Source: Eriocheir sinensis (Eukaryota; Arthropoda; Malacostraca; Decapoda; Varunidae). From it: a stretch of DNA of 64,000 nucleotides. The DNA lies in NCBI RefSeq assembly GCF_024679095.1, contig NW_026111787.1:310001-374000 (forward strand), read 5' to 3'. Shown piece after piece: positions 1-12,480 of this stretch. The first letter of the stretch is position 1. Every line of letters begins with the position of its first letter. The position numbers and the translations under genes were made by a program. The notes under the pieces are model-generated. The model saw nothing but the letters and a program-made list of their open reading frames with translations. It was not told the origin of the DNA and did not search any database.

Positions 1-3000
1 TGTATATACATTTTCATAAAAAAAATTACGTTATTTTATTGTGTGTATAAGTATATATTTTGATACAAATTTTATACAAATTCATGTTATTTAATGTGTA
101 TTTGTATATATATTTTCATACAAATTTATATTATTTTATGTGTATTTTTTCATATATTTCATTACAAATTTACCTTATTTTATGTTTATTTTGTATATTT
201 ATTTCATTCAATTTTAAATTATTTTATGTGTATACTTGTATTTGTATTTAGGTTATTTTATGTGTATTTTGTATATATATTTTCATCCAAAATTACATTA
301 TTTTATTGGTATTTATTAATTTAATTCGATACGAATTTAGATTATTTCATAGGTATTTTGTATACATATTTTTATACTCATTTACATTATCTAAAGTGTG
401 TTTTGTATATATATTTTTATGCAAATTTATTTTATGTTCATTTTTGTACATATATTTTTATAGAAATTTGCGTTATTTTATGTATATAGTTTTATATAAA
501 TTTACGTCATTTTATGTGCATTTTGTATATTTTTATTTATACAAATACACATTCTTTTATTGGTATATTGTTTATTTACATTTATACGAATTTACATTAT
601 TTTATGTGTATTTTGTATACATTTTTTTATACGTATTTACTTAATTTTATGTGTATTTTGTATATGTATTTTATAGAAATCTACGTTATTTTATGTGTAT
701 TCGTATATATATTTTGAAACAAATTTACATTATTTTATATGTATTTTGCATATCTATTTCAATACAAATTTACCTTATTGTATGTGCATTTTGTATATTT
801 ATTTTAATACAAGTTCAAATATTTTATGTGTATTTTGGTATCAATAATTTTATAAAAAATTCGTTATTTTATAGGTATTTTGCATCTTAATTTTCATTTT
901 ATATGTACTTTGTATATATATTTTTATACGCTCTTACATTATTTAATATTTATTTTGAATATATATTTTTATACAAATTCATGGTATTTTATGTGTATTT
1001 GTATATATATTTTCATATAAATTTACATTATTGTATGTGTATTTTGTACATATATTTTATTACAAATCTACCTTATTTTATGTTTATTTTGTATGTGTAT
1101 TTTGTATATTTATATTTATCCAAATACACATTCTTTTATTGGTATTTTTTTTATCTATTTTAATTCGAATTTACATTATTTTATGTGTATTTTGAATACA
1201 TTTTTTTATACGTATTTACTTAATTTTATGTGTATTTTGTATATATATTTTTATAGAAATCTACGTTTTTTTATTTTGTATTCGTATATATATTTTGAAA
1301 CAAATTTACATTGTTTTATATGTATTTTTTCATATCTCTTTCAATACAAATTTATCTTATTGTATATGCATTTTGTATATTTATTTCAATACAAATTTAA
1401 AAATTTTATGTGTATTTTGGTATATATATTTTTATAAGAAATGCGCTATTATATGGGAATTTTGCATCTTTATTTTCATACAAATTTACATTATTTTATT
1501 AATATTCTGTGTATTTATTTTGATACGATTTTACATTATTCTATTTGTTTTTTGTATATACTTTTTTATACATATTTACATTATTTAATGTGTATCTTGC
1601 ATATATATTTTATACAAATTTATTATCTATTATCTATTTTCATACAAATACACATTCTTTTCATGATATTTAGTTTATTTATTTTGACACGAATTTACAT
1701 TATTTGATATGTATTTTGTATATATATTTTTATACGTATTTACATAATTTCATATGTATTTTGTATATATATTTAATACAAATCACGTTATTTATGTATT
1801 CGTATATATATTTTGAAACAAATTTGCATTGTTTTATATGTATTTTCCATATCTATTTCAATACAGATTTACCTTATTGTATGTGTATTTTGTATATTTA
1901 TTTTAATACAAATCAATTTTTTTATGTGTATTTTTGTATATATATTTTTTAAAAAAAGCGTTATTTGATGGGTATTTTGCTTCTTTATTTTCATACAAAT
2001 TTACATTATTTTATTAATATTCTGTGTATTTATTTTGATACGATTTTACATTATTCTATTTGTGTTTTTGTATATATTTTTTTATACAAATTTACGATAT
2101 TTTATGTGTATTTGTTTATAAGTTTTCATTCAAATTTACATTATTTTATGTGTATTTTGTATATGTATTTCAATACAAATTTACCTAATTTTATGTGTAT
2201 TTTGTATATTTATTTTCATATAAATTTAAATTATTTTTGTGTATTTTTGTATATAGTTTTATAAATTTATATTTATCTTATGTGTATTTTGTATATTTAT
2301 TTTCATACAAATACACATTCTTTAATTGACATTTTGTTTATTTATTTTGACGCGAATTTACATTATTTAATGTGTATTTTGTATATATATTTTTATACGT
2401 ATTTACATCCTTTCATGTGTATTTTGTATATTTATAAAAAATGCGTTATTTTATGGGTATTTTGCATCTTTATTTTCATACAAATTTACATTATTTTATT
2501 TACATTCTGTGTATTTATTTTAATACGATTTTACATTATTCTATTTGTGTTTTGTATATATATTTTTTATACATATTTACATTATTTATATATATTTTAT
2601 ACAAATTTATGTTAATTTAAGTGTATTTGTTTATATATTTTCATTCAAATTTACATTATTTTATGTGTATTTTGTATATGTATTTCTTTACAAATTTATC
2701 TAATTTTATGTGTATTTTGTATATTTATTTTCATACAAATTTAACTTATTTTTGTGTATTTTTATATATAGTTTTATACAAATTTACGTTATTTTATGTG
2801 TATTTTGTATATGTATTTTCATACATATACACATTCTTTTATTGATATTTTAATTATTTATTTTGACACGAATTTACATTATTTAATGTGTATTTAGTAT
2901 ATATATTTTATACGTATTTACAATATTTCATGTTTATTTTGTTTATATATTTCTGATTAAATATAACTTATTTTATGTGTATTCGAATATATATTATGAA

Positions 3001-3255
3001 AAAAATCTAAATTATTGTATGTTTATTTTGTATATATATTTCATTATAAATTTGCCTTATTTTAAGTTTATTTTCATATCTATTTTCATTCAAATTCAAA
3101 TCATTTTATGTGTATATATTTATTTGTATTTACGTTATTTTGTGTATTTTCTATATATATTTTCATTCAAAATTACATTATTTTATCGGTATTTTGTTCA
3201 TTTATTTCGATACGAATTTAGATTATGTCATGTGTATTTTCTATACATATACATA
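1..3255 (+). repeat. 45-bp satellite block 1, T-rich strand on +
   Basis: Continuous tandem array of the 44-46 bp monomer read in the T-rich direction. Two histories are visible. Positions of about 60-1700 are an inverted copy of about 16920-18577. Positions of about 1960-3255 match about 36366-37660 in direct orientation, and match about 20086-21440 inverted. The copy relationship to 34340-35240 breaks at about 897, just after a shared CTTAATTTTCAT, where block 1 switches to a different monomer order. A shortened monomer of about 33 bp ending in TTGTATTTGTATTTAGG lies at about 224-256. No gene is seen in this block. Confidence 0.9.
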
Positions 3256-6200
3256 TAGAGTAGATTTCTATGAAAATATATATTCAAAATACATATAAAA
3301 TTATGTAAATAAGTAAAAAAATATATATCAAATACACCTAAAAAAAATGAAAATTCGTATCAAAATAAATAAATAAAATTCCGATAAAAGAACGTATATT
3401 TGTAGGAAAATAAATATACAAAATACACATAAAATTACGAAAATTTGAATAAAAATATATACAAAAAATAATTTCAATTTGTATGAAAATAGATATACAA
3501 AATACACATATAATTAGTTAAATTTGTATTTAAATACATGTACAAAATTCACATAAAATAATGTAAATTTGTATAAAATGAAAACAAATTCACATAAAAT
3601 AACGTACATTGGTATAAAATAGATATACAAAATATACATAGAATAATGTAAAATCGTATCAAAATAAATACACAGAATGTCAATAAAATAATGTAATTTT
3701 GTATGAAAATAAAGATGCAAAATACCCATAAAATAAAGCATATTTTTATAAAAATACATATACAAAAATACACATAGAATAGCTAAATTTGTATTAAAAT
3801 TAATATACAAAATACACGTACAATAAGGTAAATTTGTATGGAAAAAATATGCAAAATGCTCATAAAACAATGTATATTTGTTTCAAAATATATATACGAA
3901 TACACATAAAATAACGTATATTTCTATAGAAATATATATACAAAATATACATGAAATGACGTAAATACGTATAAAAATATATATACACAATACACATTAA
4001 ATAATGTTAATTCGCATCAAAATAAATAAACAAAATATCAATAAAAGAATGTGTATTTGTATGAAAATAGATATACAAAATACACATAAAATATTGTAAA
4101 TTTGAATAAAACTCTATACAAAAATACACAAAAAATAATTTAAATTTGTATAAAATATATATACAAAATACACATGAAATTAGGTAAATTTCTATTGAAA
4201 TACATATACAAAATACACATAAAATAATGTAAATTTGAATAAAAATATATAAACAAATACACTTAAAATAACGAAAATTTGTATGAAATATATATAGAAA
4301 ATACCCATTAAATCATGTAAATATGTATAAAAAAATATATACAAAACACAAATAGAATAATGTAAAATAGTATCAAAATAAATACACAGAATATTAATAA
4401 AATAATGTAAATTTGTATGAAAATAAAGATGCAAAATACCCATAAAACAACGCATTTTTTATGAAAATATATATACCAAAATGCACATAAAATATTTAAA
4501 TTTGTATTACAATAAATATACAAAATGCACATACAATAAGGTAAATTTGTATTGAAATAGATATGCAAAATACATATAAAACAATGTAAATTTGTTTCAA
4601 AATATACATACGAATACTCATAAAATAACGTAGATTCCTATAAAATATATATACAAAATACACATAAAATGAAGTAAATACGTATAAGAAAATGTATACA
4701 AAATACACATAAAATAATGTAAAATCGTATCAAAATAAATAAACTAAATGCCAATAAAAGAATGTTTACTTGTATAAATATAAATATACAAAATACATAA
4801 AATAACGTAAAATTGTATAAAACTATATACAAAAATAAACAAAAATAATTAAATTTGTATGAAAATAGATATACAAAAGACACATAAAATAAGCTAAATT
4901 TGAATTGAAATAAATATAGAAAATACATAAAATAATGTAAATTTCTATCAAAATATATTCAAATACACATATAATAACGTAAATTTGTATAAAAATATAT
5001 AAAAAAAATACACATTAAATAATGTAAATACGTATAAAAGATATGTACGTAATGTAAAAATTTATATAATTAAAGATGCAAATTACCCATAGAATATCTT
5101 ATATTTAAAAAAAAATATATACAAAAATACACATAAAATAATTAAATTTGTATTAAAATAAATATACAAAATACACATACAATAAGGTAGATTTTTATTG
5201 AAATAGATATGCAAAAAACACATAAAATAATGAAATTTTTTATCAAAATATATACGAATACACAATAAAATTACGTAAATTTTTATGAAAATATATATAC
5301 AAAATACACATAAAATAATGTAAATACATAGAAAATATATATACAAAATACACATAAAATAATGTAAATTCGTATCAAAATAAATAAACAAAATTTACTC
5401 TAAAAGAATTTATATGTGTAGTAAAATATATATACAAAATACAAAAAAAAAAAAAATATTTGTATAAAAATAATACAAAAATACACAAAAATAATTTAAA
5501 TTTGTTTGAAAATAGATATGCAAAATACAAATGAAATTAGGCAAATTTTTATTGAAATACATATACAAAATACACATAAAATAATGTAAATTTGTATGAA
5601 AATATATAAACAAATACACATAAGATAACGTAAATTTCCATAAAATATATGTACAAAATATACATTAAATAATGTAAATATATCTAAAAAATATATATAC
5701 AAAATACACAGAATAACGTAAAATCTTATCAAAATAAATAAACAGACAATCAATAAAATAATGTAAATTTGTATGAAAATAAAGATGCAAAATACCCATA
5801 TAATAACGCATATTTGTTTAAAAATATATACAAAATACACATAAAATAATTAAATTTGCATCAAAATAAATATACAAAAGGCACATACTATAAAGAAAAT
5901 TTGTATTGAAATAGATATTCGTATAACAGATAAATATTGTAAATTTGTATCATTATATATATACAATACACATAAAATAGAGTAAATTTCTATGAAAATA
6001 TATATTCAAAATACATATAAAATTATCTAAATAAGTATAAAAATATATATATCAAATACACCTAAAATAATGAAAACTCGTATCAAAATAAATAAACAAA
6101 ATTCCGATAAAAGAACGTATATTTGTATAAAAATAAATATACAAAATTCACATAAAATTACGAAAATTTGAATAAAAATATATACTAAAATACACAAAAT

Positions 6201-9200
6201 TAATTTCAATTTGTATGAAAATAGATATACATAATACACAAATAATTAGTTAAATTTGTATTTAAATACATGTACAAAATACACATAAAATAATGTAAAT
6301 TTGTATGAAATGAAAACAAATTCACATAAAATAACGTTCATTTGTATGAAATATATATACAAAATATACATAGAATAATGTAAAATCGTATCAAAATAAA
6401 TACACAGAATATCAATAAAATAATGTAAATTTGTATGAAAATAAAGATGCAAAATTCCCAAAAATTATCGCATTTTTTATAAAAATATATTTACCAAAAT
6501 ACACATAAAATATTTAAATTTGTATTGAAATAAATATACAAAATGCATATACAGTAAGGTAAATTTGTATTGAAAGAGATATTCAAAAATACATATAAAA
6601 CAATGTAAATCTGTTTCAAAATATATATACGAATGCACATAAAATAAAGTAGATCTCTATAGAAATATATACAAAATACATATGAAATTATGTAAATACG
6701 TATAAAAATATATATACAAAATACATATCAAATAATGTAAATTCGTGTCAAAATAAATAAACAAAATATCATGAAAAGAATGTGTATTTGTATGAAAATA
6801 GATCATAGATAATAAATTTGTATAAAATATATATGCAAGATACACATTAAATAATGTAAATATGTATAAAAAAGTATATACAAAAACAAATAGAATAATG
6901 TAACATCGTATCAAAATAAATACACTGAATATTAATAAGATAATGTAAATTTGTATGAAAATAGAGATGCAAAATTCATAAAATAGCGCATTTCTTATAA
7001 AATATATATACCAAAATACACATAAAATATTTAAATTTGCATTGAAATAAATATACAAAATGCACATACAATAAGGTAAATTTGTATTGAAAGAGATATG
7101 AAAAAATACATATAAAACAATGTAAATTTGTTTCAAAATATATATACGAATTCAAATAAAAAAACGTAGATTTCTATAAAAATATATATACAAACTACAC
7201 ATAAAATTAAGTAAATACGTATAAAAAAATGTATACAAAAAACACACTAAATTAATGTAATTTCGAATTAAAATAAATGTAAATTTGAATGAAAATATAA
7301 AAACAAATACACTTAAAATAACGTAAATTTGTATAAAATATATATGCAAGATACACATTAAATAATGTAAATGTGTATAAAAAAATATATACAAAAACAA
7401 ATAGAATAATGTAAAATCATATCAAAATAAATACACAGAATATCAATAAAATAATGTAAATTTGTATGAAAATAAAGATGCAAAATTCAAAATTATCGCA
7501 TTTTATAAAAATATATATACCAAAATACACATAAAATATTTAAATTTGTATTGAAATAAATATACAAATGCATATACAGAAAGGTAAATTTGTATTAAAA
7601 GAGATATTCAAAATACATATAAAACAATGTAAATTTGTTTCAAAATATATATACGAATACACATAAAATAAAGTAGATTTCTATAGAAATATATATACAA
7701 AATACATATGAAATTATGTAAATACGTATAAAATATATATATAAAATACATATGAAATAATGTAAATTGTGTCAAAATAAATAAACAAAATATCATGAAA
7801 AGAATGTATTTGTATAAAAATGGATAATAGATAATAAATTTGTATAAAATATATATGCAAGATACTCATTAAATAATGTAAATATGTATATAAAAGTGTA
7901 TACAAAAACAAATAGAATCATGTAAATTGTATCAAAATAAATACACTGAATATTAATAAAATAATGTAAATTTGTATGAAAATAAAGATGCAAAATTTCC
8001 ATAAAATAGCGCATTTCTTATAAAAATATCTATACCAAAATACACATTAAATATTCAAATTTGTATTGAAATAAATATACAAAATGCACATACAATAAGG
8101 TAAATTTGTATTGAAAGAGATATGCAAAAATACTTATAAAACAATGTAAATTTGTTTCAAAATATATATACGAATACAAATAAAAAAACGTAGATTTCTA
8201 TAAAATATATATACAAAATACACATAAAATTAAGTAAATACGTATAAAAAAATGTATACAAAATACACATAAAATAATGTAAATTCGATTTAAAATAAAT
8301 AAACAAAATACCAATAAAAGAATGTGTATTTGGATAAATATAAATATACAAAATACATATACAAAATAAACATAAAATAAGGAAGATTTGGAATAAAATA
8401 TATGTACAAAATACACATAAAATAATGTACACCGAATATTAATAAAATAATGTAAATTTGTATGAAAATAAAGATGCAAAATTCCCATAAAATAGCGCAT
8501 TTCTTATAAAAATATATATACCAAAATACACATAAAATATTTAAATTTGCATTGAAATAAATATACAAAATGCACATACAATAAGGTAAATTTGTATTGA
8601 AAGAGATATGCAAAATACATATAAAATAATGTAAATTTGTTTCAAAATATATACGAATACAAATAAAAAAACGTAGATTTCTATGAAAATATATATACAA
8701 AATACACATAAAATTAAGTAAATACGTATAAAAAAAATGTATACAAAAAACACATAAAATAATGTATTTTCGAATTAAAATAAATGTAAATTTGAATGAA
8801 AATATAAAAACAAATACACTTAAAATAACGTAAATTTGTATAAAATATATAAGCAAGATACACATTAAATAATGTAAATGTGTATAAAAAATTATATACA
8901 AAAAACAAGTAGAATAATGTAAAATCGTATCATAATAAATACACAGAATATCAATAAAATAATGTAAATTTGTATGAAAGTAAAGATGCAAAATTCCCAA
9001 AAATTATCGCATTTTTTATAAAAATATATATACCAAAATACACATAAAATATTTAAATTTGTATTGAAATAAATATACAAAATGCATATACAGTAAGGTA
9101 AATTTGTATTAAGAGAGATATTCAAAAATACATATAAAACAATGTAAATTTGTTTCAAAATATATATACGAATACACATAAAATAAAGTAGATTTCTATA

Positions 9201-11737
9201 GAAATATATATACAAAATACATATGAAATTATGTAAAAACGTATAAAAATATATATACAAAATACATATCAAATAATGTAAATTCGTGTCAAAATAAATA
9301 AACAAAATATCATGAAAAGAATGTGTATTTGTATAAAAATAGATAATAGATAATAAATTTGTATAAAATATATATGCAAGATACTCATTAAATAATGTAA
9401 ATATGTATAAAAAAGTATATACAAAAACAAATAGAATAATGTAAATTCGTATCAAAATAAATACACCGAATATTAATAAAATAATGTAAATTTGTATGAA
9501 AATAAAGATGCAAAATTCCCATAAAATAGCGCATTTCTTATAAAAATATATATACCAAAATACATATAAAATATTTAAATTTGTATTGAAATAAATATAC
9601 AAAATGCACATACAATAAGGTAAATTTGTATTGAAAGAGATATGCAAAAAAACATATAAAACAATGTAAATTTGTTTCAAAATATATATACGAATACAAA
9701 TAAAAAAACGTAGATTTCTATAAAAATATATATACAAAATACATATAAAATTAAGTAAATACGTATAAAAAAATGTGTATTTGTAAAAATATAAATATAC
9801 AAAATACACATAAAATATCGTAAATTTGTATAAAACTGTATACAAAAATACACAGAAGTAATTGAATTTGTATGAAAATATATATACAAAATACAGCTAA
9901 AATAAGCTAAATTTGAATTGAAATGTACATACAAAATACATAAAATAATGTAAATCTGTATAAAAATATTTATACAAATACATATAATAACGTAGATTTG
10001 TTTAAAAATATATAAACAAAATACACATTAAGTAATGTAAATATGTATAAAAAATATGTACAAAATACACATATAATCATGTAATTCGTATCAAAATAAA
10101 TAAACAAAATCGCAATAAAATAATGTAAATTTGTATGAGAAAACATATACAAATAACGCAAATTTCTATAAAAATATATGTACAAAAATGCACATAAAAT
10201 AAAGTAAATTTGCAAAAAAATATATATACAAAACACACACTAAATAATGTAAATGCGTACATAAAATAACCTAAATTTGTATAAAACTATATACAAAAAT
10301 ACACAAACATAATTTAAATTTGTTTGAAAAGAAATATACAAAATACACATAAAATTAGGTAAATTTGTATTGAAATACATATACAAAATACACATCAAAT
10401 AATGTAAATTTGAATGAAAATATATAAACAAATACACTTAACGTAAATTTGTATAAAATATATATGCAAGATACACATTAAATAATGTAAATGTGTATAA
10501 AAAATATATATACAAAAAACAAATAGAATAATGTAAAATCGTATCAAAATAAATACACAGAATATCAATAAAATAATGTAAATTTGTATGAAAATAAAGA
10601 TACAAAATTCCCAAAAATTATCGCATTTTTTATAAAAATATATTTACCAAAATACACATAAAATATTTAAATTTGTATTGAAATAAATATACAAAATGCA
10701 TATACAGTAAGGTAAATTTGTATTGAAAGAGATATTCAAAAATACATATAAAACAATGTAAATTTGTTTCAAAATATATATACGAATACACATAAAATAA
10801 AGTAGATTTCTATAGAAATATATATACAAAATACATATGAAATTATGTAAATACGTATAAAAATATATATACAAAATAAATATCAAATAATGTAAATTCG
10901 TGTCAAAATAAATAAACAAAATATCATGAAAAGAATGTGTATTTGTATGAAAATAGATAATAGATAATAAATTTGTATAAAATATATATGCAAGATACAC
11001 ATTAAATAATGTAAATATGTATAAAAAAGTATATACAAAAAACAAATAGAATAATGTAACATCGTATCAAAATAATTACACCGAATATTAATAAAATATT
11101 GCAAATTTGTATGAAAATAAAGATGCAAAATTCCCATAAAATAGCGCATTTCTTATAAAAATATATATACCAAAATACATATAAAATATTTAAATTTGCA
11201 TTGAAATAAATATACAAAATGCACATACAATAAGGTAAATTTGTATTGAAAGAGATATGCAAAAATACATATAAAACAATGTAAATTTGTTTCAAAATAT
11301 ATATACGAATACAAATAAAAAAACGTAGATTTCTATAAAAATATATACAAAATACACATAAAATTAAGTAGATACGTATAAAAAAATGTATACAAAATAC
11401 ACATAAAATAATGTAAATTCGATTTAAAATAAATAAACAAAATACCAATAAAAGAATGTAAATTTATATGAATACACATAAAATACCATGAATTTGTATA
11501 AAAATATATATTCAAAATAAATATTAAATAATGTACAAGCGTATAAAAATATATATACAAAGTATATATAAAATAATGTAAATTCGTATCAATATAAATC
11601 AACAAAACACCAATAAAATAATATATATTTGAATGAAAATAAATTTACAAAATACACATAACATAACTAAAATTTGTATTAAAATATATACAAAAATACA
11701 TAGAAATAATTTGAGTTTGTATGAAAATAGATATACA
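3256..11737 (-). repeat. 45-bp satellite block 2, A-rich strand on +
   Basis: The longest single-orientation run in the window (about 8.5 kb), all in the A-rich reading on the + strand. The first 5 kb matches 37661-43000 at an offset of about 34,410; within it 6027-6461 and 40437-40871 encode identical translations. From about 6.4 kb the array takes on the regular a/b higher-order pattern listed separately. The interval of about 9780-10260 breaks that pattern and resembles 12480-12960. No gene is seen. Confidence 0.9.
6466..11460 (-). repeat. 1.03-kb dimeric higher-order repeat array (a/b halves)
   Basis: Two diagnostic words alternate. Half a carries TATCGCATTTTTTATA at 6466, 7494, 9005 and 10619. 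Half b carries TAGCGCATTTCTTATA at 6984, 8007, 8493, 9527 and 11142. Spacing from a to b is 518, 513, 522 and 523 bp. Spacing from b to the next a is 510 and 512 bp where regular. Each half is 12 recognisable monomers in fixed order, including a variant with GATAATAGATAATAAATTTG. Irregularities are a b-b step of 486 bp at 8007-8493 and a 1092-bp step at 9527-10619, which suggest unequal exchange. Confidence 0.88.
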
Positions 11738-11786
11738 AAATCTGATAATCTGATTTTATATTATTTTTATAAAATCTGAATTTTGT
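11738..11786. other. non-satellite spacer with hairpin at a strand switch
   Basis: A short stretch that does not fit the monomer separates block 2 (A-rich) from block 3 (T-rich). It contains ATCTGA three times, at about 11740, 11747 and 11773. It also has a perfect 9-bp inverted repeat, GATTTTATA at 11752-11760 and TATAAAATC at 11768-11776, with a 7-bp loop. The related locus near 62975-63010 runs straight through without it. Its origin is unknown. Confidence 0.7.
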
Positions 11787-12216
11787 TTATTGAATTTGAA
11801 ACGAATTTACCTTATTTTGTATATATATTTTCATACAAATTAAAATACTTCTGTGTATTTTTGTATATAGTTTTATATAAATTTACGTTATTTTATGTGT
11901 ATTTTGTATATTTATATTTATACAAATACACATTCTTTTATTGGTATTTTGTATATTTATTTTGATGCAATTTACATTATTTTATGTGTATTTTGTATAC
12001 ATTTTTTATACGTATTTACTTTATTTTATGTATTTTGTATATATTTTATAGAAATCTACGTTATTTTATGTGTATTCGTATATATTTTGAAACAAATTTA
12101 CAGTGTTTTAAAAGTATTTTGCATATCTATTTCAATACAAATTTACCTTATTGTATGTGTTTTAAATATTTATTTTAATACAAATTTAATTTTTATATGT
12201 ATTTTGGTATATATGG
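11787..12216 (+). repeat. satellite block 3 (T-rich on +)
   Basis: About 430 bp of T-rich monomers. It is an inverted relative of about 62560-63005: the start, with GAATTTGAAACGAATTTACC, is found there in reverse complement. It forms the left arm of the palindrome centred near 12186. No gene is seen. Confidence 0.85.
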
Positions 12217-12480
12217 AGAGGTAAATTTGTATTGAAAGAGATATTCAAAAATACATATAAAACAATGTAAATTTGTTTCAAAATATATATACTAATAAAC
12301 ATAAAATAAATTAAATTTCAATAAAAATATATAAAAAATACAAATAAAATTAAGTAAACACTTATAAAAAAATAAATACAAAATACACATAAAAATAGTA
12401 TAAAAATAAATAAACAAAATACTAGTAAAGAATGTGTATTTGTATATATATAAATATACAAAATACACATAAAATATCGT
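11880..12480. repeat. foldback palindrome centred near 12186
   Basis: The sequence ending CAATACAAATTTACC at about 12150 is mirrored by GGTAAATTTGTATTG beginning at about 12221. Moving outward, successive monomers match in inverted order (TTTGAAACAAATTTAC against GTAAATTTGTTTCAAA, and so on) to about 11880 and 12480. The spacer of about 70 bp ends in the odd word GGAGA. The right arm is visibly diverged. Confidence 0.75.

Noticed and set aside
8290..9000. 236-codon hydrophobic frame resembling a multi-pass membrane protein
   Set aside because: The hydrophobicity follows from T-rich codons (Phe, Ile, Tyr, Leu). The repeat explains it fully; no domain, motif or context supports a gene.
8892..9845. 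317-codon open frame on the minus strand
   Set aside because: It is the longest of many such frames and consists only of drifting 15-residue units set by the 45-bp monomer. Overlapping frames are equally open and indels change frame freely between copies, so there is no sign of selection on protein.
6400..11460. Regular repeats considered as a CRISPR array
   Set aside because: Units are contiguous with no unique spacers, have a 45-bp period with graded divergence, and no cas genes lie nearby.
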